A stretch of 52,327 nucleotides of DNA from Bombilactobacillus apium (lineage in GTDB: Bacteria; Bacillota; Bacilli; Lactobacillales; Lactobacillaceae): assembly GCF_013385145.1 (NCBI RefSeq), contig NZ_JABZEC010000008.1:1-52327 (forward strand), in the 5' to 3' direction. A model generated the notes under the pieces. That model did no database searches. It saw only the letters and a program-made list of their open reading frames with translations, and had not been told where the DNA came from. Of the stretch, positions 6,232 to 18,244 are shown in pieces (the first letter of the stretch is position 1; every line of letters begins with the position of its first letter). Made by a program: the position numbers and the translations under genes.

Positions 6232-7434
6232 ATGACGGTTATTAAATATCAAAATGTCCATGTTTATCAGCATCAAACACAAAATTTTACTAGTCCCACA
6301 GAAATAGTTGTAGATACAAATACCGGAAGAATAATTGATTCAGCGACAGCAAAAGTAGAAGAAACCGTTGATTTTGCTGGAAAATATATGATGCCGGGAT
6401 TGATGAATGCCCATACGCATATTACAAATTCTCCTTTGGCTTGGAGTTCAAAGGCAACTGCTAGTCAAACTAAAAGTCGGGAATTTTGTACAGCGGCGGC
6501 GATGCAAAATCTCCAAGATTTATTGGCAAATGGGGTGACCTATATTCGTAACGTGGGTGCCAGTTACGACATTGATATTCCCTTGAAGGTCATGCAACAA
6601 CAAGGATTTATTACTGGTCCCCATATTATGACTTCTGGTCGGGCCTTTACTATTACCGGAGGCCACGGAGCTGATAGCGGTCGAGAAGTTGATGGGATTG
6701 ATGAAGTCACTAAAGGTGTTCGCCAAGCTTTGAAGATTGGCGTTGACAATATTAAATTAATGGTAACCGGCGGTGTCTTAAGAAATGGAGAGACACCTGA
6801 TGATATTCAATTCAATGCCGTAGAGGTACAAGCCGCAGTCGAAGAAGCTCATCATAAAAATAAAACTGTTGCTGTCCATGCCCAAGGTGGTGCTGGTGTA
6901 AAAGAAGCTGTCCGTTGTGACGTTGATACGGTTGAACATGCCTTTGAAGTCGATGACGAGACCATCCAGTTGATGAAGGATCATCAAACCTTTATCGTTC
7001 CGACAATGAATGCCATGTATGCTATTTATCGTTATGGGGAAGGAACAGTACCTGATTGGGCCCGTCAAAAGGTAATTGTTAATATTAAGAAACATTTTGC
7101 CAGCATTACCAAAGCTGCTGCAGCGGGGATTCCAATTGCCATGGGAACCGATGCGGGGACTCCTTATAATGGCTTTCAAACGGAAAGTGCTTATGAATTG
7201 GAATTGTATGTTACCAAAGCGGCCATGACCCCGGCACAAGCGATTGACAGTGCGACAATTAATTGTGCTCGTGCGCTACATGTTGCTGAAGATTACGGCA
7301 GTATAGAAGTAGGCAAAAAAGCTGATTTTCTTGTTATGGCCGCCAACCCTGTTGAAGATATTCGGATTTTACAAGAAGAAAAGGCAGTTTATCAAGCTGG
7401 AGTCTGTGTCCATTCTTGCCCCGATCAAAATTAA
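6232..7434 (+). CDS. Metal-dependent amidohydrolase (M38/prolidase-like)
   Basis: A 400-residue amidohydrolase-superfamily protein. Metal-centre residues are visible: H61 and H63 in NAHTH, K174 in NIKLMVTGG as the likely carboxylated bridging lysine, H215, H235 and D306 in MGTDAGTP. This set matches the binuclear imidazolonepropionase-related group that includes Xaa-Pro and other dipeptidases (M38), so a role in splitting imported dipeptides is likely. A GAGAGGG ribosome-binding site precedes the ATG. It lies 114 bases after the T-box-controlled peptide-binding protein, which supports a peptide-use role. The exact substrate is not determined by the sequence. Confidence 0.85.
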   Translation: MTVIKYQNVHVYQHQTQNFTSPTEIVVDTNTGRIIDSATAKVEETVDFAGKYMMPGLMNAHTHITNSPLAWSSKATASQTKSREFCTAAAMQNLQDLLANGVTYIRNVGASYDIDIPLKVMQQQGFITGPHIMTSGRAFTITGGHGADSGREVDGIDEVTKGVRQALKIGVDNIKLMVTGGVLRNGETPDDIQFNAVEVQAAVEEAHHKNKTVAVHAQGGAGVKEAVRCDVDTVEHAFEVDDETIQLMKDHQTFIVPTMNAMYAIYRYGEGTVPDWARQKVIVNIKKHFASITKAAAAGIPIAMGTDAGTPYNGFQTESAYELELYVTKAAMTPAQAIDSATINCARALHVAEDYGSIEVGKKADFLVMAANPVEDIRILQEEKAVYQAGVCVHSCPDQN

Positions 7435-7446
7435 AATTTAAAGTTT

Positions 7447-7490
7447 AAAACTTTGCAGAATAAATTTTGCTTTTTCTGCAAAGTTTTTTT
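7447..7490 (+). terminator. Terminator after the amidohydrolase gene
   Basis: A 14-bp stem, AAAACTTTGCAGAA with TTCTGCAAAGTTTT, ends in a T run. Confidence 0.9.
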
Positions 7491-7618
7491 ATGTTTCGGG
7501 AATTATTGATTCAAGGGCTAGTTATCAAGGAGGATTATTACTATAATGATAGTGATTCTTATTTTACCCACCTTTAATTGGGTATGATACACTTGAGAAA
7601 GCAGGTTAGAATATCAAT

Positions 7619-8515
7619 ATGGCTGGTGAAATTAAAATTAAAGATTTTGTAATTATTTCAGGAATGAGTGGAGCCGGTAAAACTGTAGCAACTCAAGCAT
7701 TTGAAGACTTGGGTTATTTTTGTATTGACAATATGCCGCCAAATTTACTATCTAAATTTGGTGAACTAGTTCGTGAAGCAGGAACAATTGATAAGATCGC
7801 CTTAGTGATTGATATTCGCTCGCGAATTTTCTATGATCAAATTTGGAGTTTATTCACTGATTTTCAAGATGTGCAATCAATGCATACGCAAATCTTGTTT
7901 TTGGATGCGACTGATGAAGCTTTAGTAGCCCGGTATAAGGAAACTCGCCGTTCGCACCCTTTGGCAATGGATGGCCGATTGGTTGATGGAATCGTAGCAG
8001 AACGTAAATTATTGCAGCCTTTAAAAGAACGGGCTGATTGTGATTTAGATACGACTAATTTAACTCCTCGCCAGCTGAGAGAAAAGATTTTTAACCGCTT
8101 TACTAATCGAAGTACGCAAATTTTCCGAGTTGTTGTGATGTCCTTCGGCTTTAAATATGGTTTGCCAATCGATGCTGATGATGTGATGGATATTCGTTTT
8201 TTACCCAACCCTTATTACGTCCCTAGTTTAAAGATGCAGACGGGTTTACAAAAAGATGTGGCAGATTATGTATTTAAAAACCAAGCAACGACTAATTTTT
8301 ATCAACAATATTTTAAATTAATGCAATCGATTTTACCAGGATACCAAAAGGAAGGTAAAACTAATTTAACAATTGCGATTGGTTGTACAGGTGGACGCCA
8401 TCGTTCAGTTGCTATTGCGCAACGATTAGGAACTGACCTACAGAAGTTAGGTTATTCTGTGGAAATTGTTCACCGTGATATTAATCAACATAAGGAGTCT
8501 GTGAATCGATCATGA
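7619..8515 (+). CDS. rapZ: RNase adapter protein RapZ (P-loop nucleotide-binding)
   Basis: A 298-residue RapZ/YvcJ-family protein with an N-terminal Walker A motif GMSGAGKT (residues 15-22) and the conserved C-terminal block [11 protein letters not shown]. In Gram-positives YvcJ binds and hydrolyses nucleotides and influences competence and RNA-related processes; in Escherichia coli RapZ guides RNase E to a small RNA controlling glmS. A -10-like TATGAT lies at 7583. The ribosome-binding site is weak (AGG about 14 bases upstream), but the next in-frame ATG would remove the start of the P-loop strand. It is the first gene of rapZ-yvcK-whiA and its stop overlaps the next start. Confidence 0.95.
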   Translation: MAGEIKIKDFVIISGMSGAGKTVATQAFEDLGYFCIDNMPPNLLSKFGELVREAGTIDKIALVIDIRSRIFYDQIWSLFTDFQDVQSMHTQILFLDATDEALVARYKETRRSHPLAMDGRLVDGIVAERKLLQPLKERADCDLDTTNLTPRQLREKIFNRFTNRSTQIFRVVVMSFGFKYGLPIDADDVMDIRFLPNPYYVPSLKMQTGLQKDVADYVFKNQATTNFYQQYFKLMQSILPGYQKEGKTNLTIAIGCTGGRHRSVAIAQRLGTDLQKLGYSVEIVHRDINQHKESVNRS

Positions 8516-9546
8516 TGAATAATGATTTAAAGACCATCCGGGTAATTAGGGGACGGCGCCCTAAAATTACAGTCATTGGTGGTGGTACCGGCTTACCGGT
8601 AGTTCTTCGAGGACTGCGCGAATTAGATGCTGACGTGACTGCCGTAGTTACTGTAGCTGATGATGGTGGTTCTTCGGGAATTATTCGTGATTATATTAAT
8701 GTTGTCCCACCGGGGGATATTCGAAATGTCTTAGTTTCGTTGTCGAATTTAGATGATTTAGCTTTGAATATCTTTCAATATCGTTTTGCAAGTGAAGATT
8801 CTTTTTTTGCCGGACATTCAATTGGAAATTTAATTATTGCTGCTTTGTCAGAAATGAAATCAGGAAATATTTTTGATGCTGTCCAAGAACTATCCCGGAT
8901 GATGGAAGTCGAAGGGCAGGTCTTTCCCGCTTCTAATGAACCCTTGACTTTAAATGCCGAGTTTAGTGACGGATCAACTCTTGCCGGTGAGCATGAAATT
9001 ACCTATGCCGATAAAACTATTAAGCGAGTTTGGGTAACTAATTCTAATGATAGTCAACGCGAGCCCCAATCTGTTGCTCCTGTTTTAGAGGCGATTGCCA
9101 ACGCGGATGTGATTGTTTTAGGACCGGGAAGTCTCTTTACCAGTATTTTACCTAACCTGATGATTAAGAATTTGGGGGAAGCTTTAAAAGCTACCTCCGC
9201 CGAGATTGTCTATATTTGTAATATCATGATGCAAAAGGGTGAAACAGTTGATTTTACAGATGCCGATCATGTACGCGTTTTAAAGCAACATTTGGGAGGA
9301 AATTTTATTGATACAGTTTTGATTAATAATGCTCCGGTTCCCGAGACCTATGTTGATCATTTGAAGTATAATGAATGCTTGAGTCAAGTCAAATCTGATT
9401 TTCAGGGTTTACGGTCCATGGGATGTCGGGTGATTACCGATAACTTCTTATGCTTGCGTGATGGGGGAGCTTTCCATGATGGGATCAAAGTTTCTCGGGA
9501 AATTATGAATATTGCCTTGCAAGCTAATCATCAAAAGAGAGGGTGA
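8512..9546 (+). CDS. yvcK: YvcK/CofD-like gluconeogenesis factor
   Basis: A 344-residue member of the YvcK (CofD-like) family. The glycine-rich motif [13 protein letters not shown] near residues 22-34 and DDGGSSG near 51-57 are typical nucleotide-binding signatures. In Bacillus, YvcK supports growth on gluconeogenic carbon sources and cell-shape control, and it binds UDP-GlcNAc. The ATG overlaps the rapZ stop by four bases (ATGA), which indicates translational coupling; a second ATG follows immediately. The end overlaps the start region of whiA. Confidence 0.95.
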   Translation: MMNNDLKTIRVIRGRRPKITVIGGGTGLPVVLRGLRELDADVTAVVTVADDGGSSGIIRDYINVVPPGDIRNVLVSLSNLDDLALNIFQYRFASEDSFFAGHSIGNLIIAALSEMKSGNIFDAVQELSRMMEVEGQVFPASNEPLTLNAEFSDGSTLAGEHEITYADKTIKRVWVTNSNDSQREPQSVAPVLEAIANADVIVLGPGSLFTSILPNLMIKNLGEALKATSAEIVYICNIMMQKGETVDFTDADHVRVLKQHLGGNFIDTVLINNAPVPETYVDHLKYNECLSQVKSDFQGLRSMGCRVITDNFLCLRDGGAFHDGIKVSREIMNIALQANHQKRG

Positions 9547-9554
9547 CACGAGAA

Positions 9555-10493
9555 GTGGCATCTTATGCAAGTACTGTTAAGAAAGAATTAACAGGATTGG
9601 AAGTTCATCCAGAGCATGCTCGAGCGGAGTTATCGGCGCTTTTGCGGATGAATGGGAGTTTATCTTTAGCCAATCACCATTTAATTTTAAATGTTCAAAC
9701 AGAAAATCCGGCAATTGCGCGCCGGATTTATTCTTTATTGCATCAGTTATATACGGTGGAGTCAGAACTAGTCGTCCGAAGAAAGATGAAGTTAAAGAAA
9801 AATAATCAGTATATTGTACGCCTGCGTCAACATGTCGACTTGATCTTGGCAGATTTAGAGATTATTTCGGCTACTGGTTTTCAAATCCAAACGGCTGTTC
9901 CCACAACCATTTTGCAGTCTTCCCAACGAAGTCGATCATATTTGCGGGGGGCTTTTCTAGCTGGGGGTAGTGTGAATAATCCCGAGACGGCTCGTTATCA
10001 TCTAGAGATTTATTCCCTTTACGAAGACCAAAGTCAGGGTATTTTACAGATGATGAACGATTTTCAGCTCAATGCTAGAACAACGCGGCGGCGGAACGGT
10101 TATATTGTCTATCTTAAAGAGGCTGAAAAAATTTCCGATTTTCTCCAATTAATTGGAGCAACTTCCTCAATGTTACGCTTTGAAGATATTCGAATCGTCC
10201 GTGATATGCGTAACTCGGTTAATCGTTTAGTGAATTGTGAAAATGCGAATATTAATAAAACGATTAAGGCTGCCAGCCAACAAGTTGCTAATATTCAGTA
10301 TCTGCAAGAGCATTATGGTTTTCATGATCTTCCACCTAAATTACGCGAAGTTGCCGAGTTACGTTTAGCTCATCCTGAGGTTTCTTTATCGGAATTAGGA
10401 AAAATGGTCCCTAGTGGGTCAATTTCAAAATCAGGAATTAATCATCGTTTGCGGAAATTAAATGAATTGATTACACAAAAGAGAGGTAAATAA
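9555..10493 (+). CDS. whiA: DNA-binding protein WhiA
   Basis: A WhiA-family protein with an N-terminal LAGLIDADG-derived domain and a C-terminal helix-turn-helix ([28 protein letters not shown]). In Gram-positives it acts in cell division and chromosome segregation; in actinobacteria it is a sporulation regulator. I place the start at the GTG at 9555, giving a [12 protein letters not shown] start like the family N-terminus and a GAGGGTG site at good spacing. A longer form from the GTG at 9543, overlapping the yvcK stop, is possible. The length would be 312 or 316 residues, both within the family range. Confidence 0.93.
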   Translation: MASYASTVKKELTGLEVHPEHARAELSALLRMNGSLSLANHHLILNVQTENPAIARRIYSLLHQLYTVESELVVRRKMKLKKNNQYIVRLRQHVDLILADLEIISATGFQIQTAVPTTILQSSQRSRSYLRGAFLAGGSVNNPETARYHLEIYSLYEDQSQGILQMMNDFQLNARTTRRRNGYIVYLKEAEKISDFLQLIGATSSMLRFEDIRIVRDMRNSVNRLVNCENANINKTIKAASQQVANIQYLQEHYGFHDLPPKLREVAELRLAHPEVSLSELGKMVPSGSISKSGINHRLRKLNELITQKRGK

Positions 10494-10533
10494 AAAGACT
10501 GAGTCTCTACTTTTACAGAGACTCAGTCTTTTT
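10492..10533. terminator. Bidirectional terminator between whiA and clpP
   Basis: A 17-bp stem, AAAAAGACTGAGTCTCT with its complement, is flanked by A and T runs, so it can serve both converging genes. Confidence 0.93.
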
Positions 10534-10543
10534 ATTTGGAAAT

Positions 10544-11143
10544 TTATTTATCTTGATTCTGAGTATTGTTGTTGGCCATAATATCGTCAATTAGACCATA
10601 ATCCTTAGCTTCTTGAGCAGTAAGATAGTTGTCTCGTTCCGTATCGCGTTTAATAGTCGCGATATCTTGACCGGAATTGTCAGCTAAGATTTGATTCAAT
10701 CGTTGCCGAGTTTTTAAAATTTCTTCTGCTACGATTTCAATTTCTGTTTGTTGTCCCTGAGCCCCACCAGAAGGTTGGTGAATCAAAACGGTGGAATTCG
10801 GTAAAGCAAAGCGCTTGCCCTTGGTTCCGGAAGATAATAGAACACTAGCCATTGAAGCGGCCATTCCCATAGCAATCGTTTGGACATCAGATTTCACAAA
10901 ATTCATGGTATCCATAATAGCCAATCCGGCAGTAACTGAACCACCTGGTGAGTTAATATACATATAGATATCTTTTTCAGAATCTTGGGCATCTAAGAAA
11001 AGTAACTGCGCGATAACCGTATTAGCTAGGTCGTCGGTAACTTCTCCAGAAAGCATGATGATCCGATCTTTTAGTAATCGGGAATAAATATCATAAGCTC
11101 GTTCACCACGGGCACTTTGTTCGATAACTGTTGGAACTAACAT
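10544..11143 (-). CDS. clpP: ATP-dependent Clp protease proteolytic subunit ClpP
   Basis: A 199-residue serine protease that forms the tetradecameric barrel of Clp complexes with ATPase partners such as ClpX, ClpC or ClpE. The catalytic triad is visible: S97 in GMAASMAS, H122 in LIHQP and D171 in ERDNYL. The length is standard. AGGAGGT precedes the ATG at ideal spacing. Upstream is a CIRCE-like inverted repeat overlapping the promoter, which points to HrcA control; I see no CtsR-type direct repeat. Confidence 0.97.
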   Translation of the reverse strand: MLVPTVIEQSARGERAYDIYSRLLKDRIIMLSGEVTDDLANTVIAQLLFLDAQDSEKDIYMYINSPGGSVTAGLAIMDTMNFVKSDVQTIAMGMAASMASVLLSSGTKGKRFALPNSTVLIHQPSGGAQGQQTEIEIVAEEILKTRQRLNQILADNSGQDIATIKRDTERDNYLTAQEAKDYGLIDDIMANNNTQNQDK

Positions 11144-11165
11144 AAGCTACCTCCTAAAAAAATCA

Positions 11166-11192
11166 TTAGCACTCAAATGCTTACTCTGCTAA
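11166..11192 (-). promoter_or_regulatory. CIRCE-like HrcA operator upstream of clpP
   Basis: On the plus strand it reads TTAGCACTC, nine bases, CTCTGCTAA. One half matches the CIRCE consensus perfectly and the other matches six of nine, with the correct 9-9-9 layout. It overlaps the -10 element of the clpP promoter, so bound HrcA would block initiation. Confidence 0.75.
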
Positions 11193-11218
11193 TTTAGCAT
11201 ATTAATTGGAAAAGTCAA
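11191..11218 (-). promoter_or_regulatory. clpP promoter
   Basis: On the minus strand, TTGACT (11213-11218) and TAAATT (11191-11196) with a 16-base spacer and an extended TGC before the -10. Confidence 0.65.
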
Positions 11219-11246
11219 CTGATTATTGAGCGGAATTGATTTTATT

Positions 11247-11801
11247 TTAGTAACGTTCAATTAATTTTACGAAAGCATCGGTAATGGCTTGAAGAAATTG
11301 TAAGGTCTTAGGATTAGTGATCTCAGTTCCAGCAGGGTTCATAAATTGAGTAACATTACTTAAATAAGCCTCGGGCTGTTGTAAAGTAGGCATATCTAGA
11401 AAGACTAGAGCTTGGCGAAGGTGATGGTTAGCGCCAAAGCCGCCCATTGTTCCCGGTGATAAAGATACAATTGCGGCTGGCTTATGTTCCCAAACACTTT
11501 GACCATAAGGCCGTGACCCGATATCAAGCGCATTTTTTAAAACTGCTGGAATACTACGATTGTATTCGGGAGTTACAAAAAGAACAGCGTCAACGGTTTT
11601 CATTTCGCCGCGAAAGCGTTGATAACTGGCGGGAGCTTGATCTTCGTCGTCGAAATCCTGATTATAAAGTGGTAGGTCACCAATTTCGATTACCTTAGTC
11701 TGGTACGATTCCGGAAATAATTTTTCCATAGTCTGGGCAACAATCTTTGAGTAAGATTGTTTTCGTAAACTTCCTACTAGAATACCAATAGTTTTAGTCA
11801 T
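11247..11801 (-). CDS. NADPH-dependent FMN reductase-like flavoprotein
   Basis: A 184-residue flavodoxin-fold protein. It has the FMN-phosphate loop GSLRKQSYSK at residues 10-19 and the second signature TPEYNRSIPAVLKNALD near residues 77-93, both typical of the NADPH-dependent FMN/azo reductase family (COG0431). It probably transfers electrons from NAD(P)H to flavin, quinones or similar acceptors. AAGGAG precedes the ATG. It is transcribed in the same direction as clpP but 100 bases upstream, with the clpP promoter in between, so it is likely a separate unit. Confidence 0.9.
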   Translation of the reverse strand: MTKTIGILVGSLRKQSYSKIVAQTMEKLFPESYQTKVIEIGDLPLYNQDFDDEDQAPASYQRFRGEMKTVDAVLFVTPEYNRSIPAVLKNALDIGSRPYGQSVWEHKPAAIVSLSPGTMGGFGANHHLRQALVFLDMPTLQQPEAYLSNVTQFMNPAGTEITNPKTLQFLQAITDAFVKLIERY

Positions 11802-12055
11802 GAAAAGTCGCTCTCCTTTGTTTAAAAATCTAATAATTAAGAAACGTCCATTTAGTATACAAAAGTTCTTAGAGGAATACTATTGTTTCAAATTCATTTC
11901 TTTTTAGTTCTGTGATTGAAAAAAGACAACTTTTCAAGAAAGATGACTATCAAGAGCTAGCTTAAAAAGTTTGTTTAGGTAAAGTCACAGTTTGTTTACT
12001 TCAAGAAAAATACCAGAACGTAATCTTTGTTTTTAAAGGAAAAGTAAATTTTGTC

Positions 12056-12084
12056 TTGTCAAATTGGAAATTATCAGGTATTAT
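12056..12084 (+). promoter_or_regulatory. Promoter of the single tRNA-Arg gene
   Basis: TTGTCA at 12056-12061 and TATTAT at 12079-12084 with a 17-base spacer, 12 bases before the tRNA. Confidence 0.75.
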
Positions 12085-12096
12085 ATAACTCATGTT

Positions 12097-12168
12097 GCGC
12101 CGCTAGTGTAATGGATAGCACACAAGATTCCGGTTCTTGAGATCTGGGTTCGACTCCCAGGTGGCGCA
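12097..12168 (+). tRNA. tRNA-Arg(CCG)
   Basis: A 72-nt cloverleaf with acceptor GCGCCGC/GTGGCGC, anticodon stem CAAGA/TCTTG, anticodon CCG and A73. It is a single-gene transcription unit with its own promoter and terminator. Confidence 0.96.
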
Positions 12169-12178
12169 TAATTTTGTG

Positions 12179-12207
12179 AGACATCAATTATTTGATGTCT
12201 TTTTTTT
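12179..12207 (+). terminator. Terminator of tRNA-Arg
   Basis: A 9-bp stem, AGACATCAA with TTGATGTCT, is followed by eight T. Confidence 0.92.
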
Positions 12208-12279
12208 GTTTCTTCTTTGAGAGGATATTTAAACTTTAAAAGTAATTTGTGATTAAAAATGACAATTGGTCTAATTGTA

Positions 12280-12308
12280 TTGCAAATCGAAAAAGACCTT
12301 GCTATAAT
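12280..12308 (+). promoter_or_regulatory. Promoter of the cggR-glycolytic operon
   Basis: TTGCAA at 12280-12285 and a perfect TATAAT at 12303-12308 with a 17-base spacer. The leader to cggR is about 100 bases and contains the CggR operator. Confidence 0.85.
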
Positions 12309-12376
12309 TTGATTTGTGAGTGAGGTAGACGAGCTCATATATATTTTTGACTTGCTGGGTCTTAATATGCCACACA

Positions 12377-12404
12377 GGGACTGTTGATGTCCCACTGTTA
12401 GGAC
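12377..12404 (+). promoter_or_regulatory. CggR operator
   Basis: The sequence holds GGGAC, six bases, TGTC, then CACTGTTAGGAC, which matches the first half-site of the Bacillus CggR operator and a weaker second half. It lies just before the cggR start and downstream of the promoter, as in other Firmicutes. In Bacillus, CggR leaves this site when fructose-1,6-bisphosphate is high. Confidence 0.75.
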
Positions 12405-12413
12405 GAATTCAGA

Positions 12414-13454
12414 ATGAAGAATGAATTAAATTGGTTGAATGCATTAGTACCTGACTTAGTGCAATCTTTGCGTCAGCGGTATCGAGTTTTACAGCAGATT
12501 GCTTGGTTGCAACCGGTTGGGCGACGGACCTTATCTGGTGAATTAGAGATGTCAGAACGGGTTTTGCGTCGGGAAACTGATTTGTTTCGTGAACAGGGAC
12601 TCCTAGATTCTTCTAAGTCAGGGATGATTTTAACCGCAGAGGGAAAAGAACTAGTTGCTCATTTAGATGTTATTATGAGTAAGTTGAATGATACCTTTGT
12701 TTTAGGTGAGCAGTTAGCTCACCATCTCGGAATTCAACGGGTGATTATTATTCCTGGTGATAGTGGGAGCCATACTCAAGTTTTGAAATCGATGGGAGAA
12801 GAGTTGAATCGAGTTTTAGATAAACTCTTACCCTTAGGGTCTTCGACAATTGCCGCAATGGGTGGAACAACGATGGCCGCAGTAGCAACGGCTTTAACGC
12901 CGCAATTATCCAAGCAACGGCAGCTATTATTTGTTCCCGCTCGAGGGGGGTTAGGCGAGACCATGGGCATTCAGGCAAATACGATTTGTGCTGAAATGGC
13001 CGCGCATAGTTCGGGCAATTACCGAAATCTATATGTTCCGGAAGATATTAGTCCGGAGAGTTTTCAATCTTTAGTGGGAGAACCAGTAGTTCGGTCTGTT
13101 TTAGAACAAATTAGTCGGGCTAATGTCGTGATTCACAGTATTGGTCGTGCAAAAGTGATGGCTCAGCGACGGAATATGACGACATCTGAGATTCAGCTTT
13201 TGGAAGAACGACAGGCTGTTTCAGAAGCTTTTGGTGTTTTTCTTGATGTCCACGGCCAAGTAGTTTATAAAGTACCGAAGATCGGCTTACAGGTCTCGGA
13301 CTTAGATAAAGTTTCAGATGTGATTGCAATTGCCGGTGGAGCTCAGAAAGCTCAAGCCATTCAATCATATATGAAAATTGCTCCTCATCAGACAATTTTA
13401 ATTACTGATGAGGCAGCCTCAGAGATGATTTTAAGGGATAAACCTTTAAAATAA
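12414..13454 (+). CDS. cggR: Central glycolytic genes regulator CggR
   Basis: A 346-residue SorC/DeoR-type repressor, the length of Bacillus CggR. It has an N-terminal winged helix-turn-helix ([25 protein letters not shown], about residues 37-62) and a C-terminal sugar-phosphate-binding domain with GDSGSHTQV and [12 protein letters not shown]. In Bacillus, fructose-1,6-bisphosphate weakens its binding to DNA, raising glycolytic gene expression. It is the first gene of the glycolytic operon and probably controls its own promoter through the operator at 12377-12404. The gap gene starts 31 bases after its stop. The ribosome-binding site is modest (TTAGGA). Confidence 0.95.
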   Translation: MKNELNWLNALVPDLVQSLRQRYRVLQQIAWLQPVGRRTLSGELEMSERVLRRETDLFREQGLLDSSKSGMILTAEGKELVAHLDVIMSKLNDTFVLGEQLAHHLGIQRVIIIPGDSGSHTQVLKSMGEELNRVLDKLLPLGSSTIAAMGGTTMAAVATALTPQLSKQRQLLFVPARGGLGETMGIQANTICAEMAAHSSGNYRNLYVPEDISPESFQSLVGEPVVRSVLEQISRANVVIHSIGRAKVMAQRRNMTTSEIQLLEERQAVSEAFGVFLDVHGQVVYKVPKIGLQVSDLDKVSDVIAIAGGAQKAQAIQSYMKIAPHQTILITDEAASEMILRDKPLK

Positions 13455-13485
13455 TTATATTTTTCCTGAAGGAGGAAATCTTAGT

Positions 13486-14505
13486 ATGGCTACAAAAGTA
13501 GGTATTAATGGTTTCGGACGTATTGGTCGTTTGGCTTTACGTCGTATTTATGAAGTTGCAAGTAATGATTTGGAAGTTGTTGCAATTAACGATTTAACTT
13601 CCCCAGATATGTTGGCTCACTTGCTTAAATATGATACAGCTCATGGTAATTTCAAGCATGAAGTTGAAGCTACAGACGACGCAATTGTTGTTGATGGTAA
13701 GAAGATCCCTGTTTATGCAGAATCTGATGCCCGTAACATTCCTTGGGTAAAGAACGACGGCGTAGAATTAGTACTTGAAAGTACTGGTTTCTATACTTCA
13801 AAAGAAAAGTCACAAGCTCATATCGATGCCGGTGCTAAGAAGGTCTTGATTTCAGCTCCTGCTGGCGACTTGAAGACAGTTGTTTATGGTGTTAACGATG
13901 ATGCCATTACTAAAGATGATCAAATCATCTCCGCTGCTTCATGTACCACAAACTGCTTGGCTCCTTTAGCTAAAGCTTTGAACGATGCTTTTGGTATCCA
14001 AACTGGTACCATGACCACAATTCATGCTTATACAGCTACTCAAAAGTTACAAGATGGTCCTGATCGTGGTGGTAACAAGCGTAACGCTCGTGCTGCTGCT
14101 CAAAACATCATTCCTCATTCTACAGGTGCTGCTAAGGCTATGGGCTTAGTTATCCCAGAATTGAAGGGTAAACTTGACGGTCATGCACAACGTGTTCCTG
14201 TAATTACTGGTTCTTTGACAGAATTAGTTGCTATCTTGGACAAGAAAGTTACAGCTGACGAAGTTAATGCTGCTGTGAAGAAAGTTACTGACGGTAACGC
14301 ATCATTTGGTTACAACGGTGACGAAATTGTTTCTTCTGACATCATTGGTACTGAATTTGGTTCCGTCTTTGACCCAACCCAAACTCAAGTAGTTGAAGGC
14401 TCTAACGGCGACCAAGTTGTTAAGGCTGTTGCATGGTACGATAACGAATCTGGCTTTACTGCCCAAATGATCCGTACTTTGCAAAAATTTGCAAGCTTGT
14501 TGTAA
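13486..14505 (+). CDS. gap: Glyceraldehyde-3-phosphate dehydrogenase, type I
   Basis: A 339-residue enzyme that oxidises and phosphorylates glyceraldehyde 3-phosphate to 1,3-bisphosphoglycerate with NAD. The NAD fold starts at [10 protein letters not shown]; the catalytic Cys153 lies in [10 protein letters not shown] and His180 in TTIHAYT. Asp near residue 36 (INDLTSPD) fits NAD rather than NADP use. AAGGAGG precedes the ATG. Codon use is strongly biased, as expected for a highly expressed gene. A hairpin with a T run follows, before pgk. Confidence 0.98.
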   Translation: MATKVGINGFGRIGRLALRRIYEVASNDLEVVAINDLTSPDMLAHLLKYDTAHGNFKHEVEATDDAIVVDGKKIPVYAESDARNIPWVKNDGVELVLESTGFYTSKEKSQAHIDAGAKKVLISAPAGDLKTVVYGVNDDAITKDDQIISAASCTTNCLAPLAKALNDAFGIQTGTMTTIHAYTATQKLQDGPDRGGNKRNARAAAQNIIPHSTGAAKAMGLVIPELKGKLDGHAQRVPVITGSLTELVAILDKKVTADEVNAAVKKVTDGNASFGYNGDEIVSSDIIGTEFGSVFDPTQTQVVEGSNGDQVVKAVAWYDNESGFTAQMIRTLQKFASLL

Positions 14506-14543
14506 TCGATAATTAAACTTAATGATTAACTGATTACTGGAAG

Positions 14544-14578
14544 AAGGCGGAGGGAGTTTTCTCCTTCGGCCTTTTTTT
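14544..14578 (+). terminator. Terminator or attenuator between gap and pgk
   Basis: A 13-bp stem with one mismatch (AAGGCGGAGGGAG with CTCCTTCGGCCTT) is followed by seven T. It should reduce read-through, making cggR-gap and pgk-tpiA-eno unequal in transcript level. Confidence 0.8.
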
Positions 14579-14600
14579 CATGAAATAGGAGACCCATTTA

Positions 14601-15815
14601 ATGAAAAAATTAATCGTTTCAGATGTTGACGTAAACGGAAAAAAGGTTTTAATGCGGGCCGATTTTAACGTTCCTGTCAAAGATAATCAAATTACTAACG
14701 ATAACCGGATTGTGGCTGCTTTGCCAACAATTAAGTATGTTTTAGAACATCATGGCAAGTTAGTCTTGTTATCCCACTTAGGTCGGGTAAAAAGTGATGC
14801 TGACAAGGCTGGTTTAACCTTGGCTCCCGTTGCTCAACGCTTGTCAGAATTATTAAAACAAGAAGTTAAATTTGTGGCTACTAACGAAGGTTCTGAATTA
14901 GAGGACGCAATCGCAGCTATGAATGACGGCGATGTTTTATTGATGGAAAATACTCGTTTCCAAGATATCGATAACGACTTTGGTAAGCGGGAAAGCAAAA
15001 ATGATCCGAAGTTAGGTGAATATTGGGCTAGTTTAGGTGATGTTTTTGTGAACGATGCCTTTGGAACTGCTCACCGTTCCCATGCTTCTAATGTTGGAAT
15101 TGCAACAGCTATGAAAGCTGCTGGTAAGCCAGTGGCTGCAGGTTACTTAATGGAAAAAGAAATTAAATTCTTGGGTAATGCTGTTGAAAATCCAGTGCAT
15201 CCATTTGTCACAATTTTAGGTGGAGCAAAAGTTTCCGATAAGATTGCGGTAATTGATAACTTGATTCCAAAGTCCGACCATATCTTAATTGGTGGGGGAA
15301 TGGCTTATACTTTCCTCGCTGCTCAAGGTCACAAGATTGGAAAATCTTTGTTTGAAGAAGACCGGGTAGAAATGGCTAAAGAATTACTTGCCAAAGCCGG
15401 CGACAAGATTGTTTTACCAGTTGATCACGTCGTTGCCCAAGAATTCTCCAATGATAGTCAACCAGAAGTAACTTCCGGTGTGGATATTCCAGACGATGCC
15501 ATGGCTTTAGATATTGGTCCCAAGACGGTTCAACTATTTGAAGATACCTTAAAGGGTGCTAAGACCGTTGTTTGGAATGGCCCAATGGGTGCTTTTGAAA
15601 TGAGCAACTTTGCTAACGGAACCTTAAAAGTTGGTAAAGCCTTAGGTGGACTCCAAGATGCGATCACAATTGTTGGTGGAGGCGATTCAACTGCTGCTGC
15701 TCAACAATTAGGAATTGCTGATCAATTGAGTCACATCTCCACTGGTGGCGGAGCTTCCTTGGAATACCTAGAAGGCAAAGAATTACCAGGAATTGCTTCT
15801 ATTTCTGATAAATAA
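14601..15815 (+). CDS. pgk: Phosphoglycerate kinase
   Basis: A 404-residue enzyme that transfers phosphate from 1,3-bisphosphoglycerate to ADP. Typical motifs are RADFNVP at the N-terminus, the substrate-binding [22 protein letters not shown], and the nucleotide-binding [10 protein letters not shown] and GGGDST. Length is standard. AGGAG lies eight bases upstream of the ATG. It is followed by tpiA after 21 bases with no terminator between. Confidence 0.98.
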   Translation: MKKLIVSDVDVNGKKVLMRADFNVPVKDNQITNDNRIVAALPTIKYVLEHHGKLVLLSHLGRVKSDADKAGLTLAPVAQRLSELLKQEVKFVATNEGSELEDAIAAMNDGDVLLMENTRFQDIDNDFGKRESKNDPKLGEYWASLGDVFVNDAFGTAHRSHASNVGIATAMKAAGKPVAAGYLMEKEIKFLGNAVENPVHPFVTILGGAKVSDKIAVIDNLIPKSDHILIGGGMAYTFLAAQGHKIGKSLFEEDRVEMAKELLAKAGDKIVLPVDHVVAQEFSNDSQPEVTSGVDIPDDAMALDIGPKTVQLFEDTLKGAKTVVWNGPMGAFEMSNFANGTLKVGKALGGLQDAITIVGGGDSTAAAQQLGIADQLSHISTGGGASLEYLEGKELPGIASISDK

Positions 15816-16592
<777 letters not shown>

Positions 16593-16640
16593 GCAGTTTA
16601 TTTAACTTAACTAAAATGTTAAACTAAAACTGTCAATTAA

Positions 16641-17957
<1,317 letters not shown>

Positions 17958-17970
17958 TAAAAATTATTTT

Positions 17971-18001
17971 AAGCTGGTCTCTGCGGAGGTCAGCTTTTTT
18001 G
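17971..18001 (+). terminator. Terminator of the glycolytic operon
   Basis: AAGCTG at 17971 pairs with CAGCTT, with further pairing inside, followed by a T run. Confidence 0.85.
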
Positions 18002-18244
18002 TTTCTAGATAGTTAGCCGGTATTATTCTTCTAGAATGTTGAATTACTTTTAATTTACTGCAATGGTGAGTATTATTTAGGGTTAAAATTTACAGAATAA
18101 GTAGTTGATTTTTGTTAAGATAGGGTTGTTAACTAGAAACCTAAAAATAAAGATCAATTATTTGAGTGAACTTGTTCAAAATGGCCACTAAATATGATAT
18201 TGATGAATTCAGTGTTGAAAAACATTGATCAAAAGGAGATAAAA

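Noticed and set aside
6778-7239. A 153-codon minus-strand frame
   Set aside because: It is antisense to the well-supported amidohydrolase gene and has no family resemblance.
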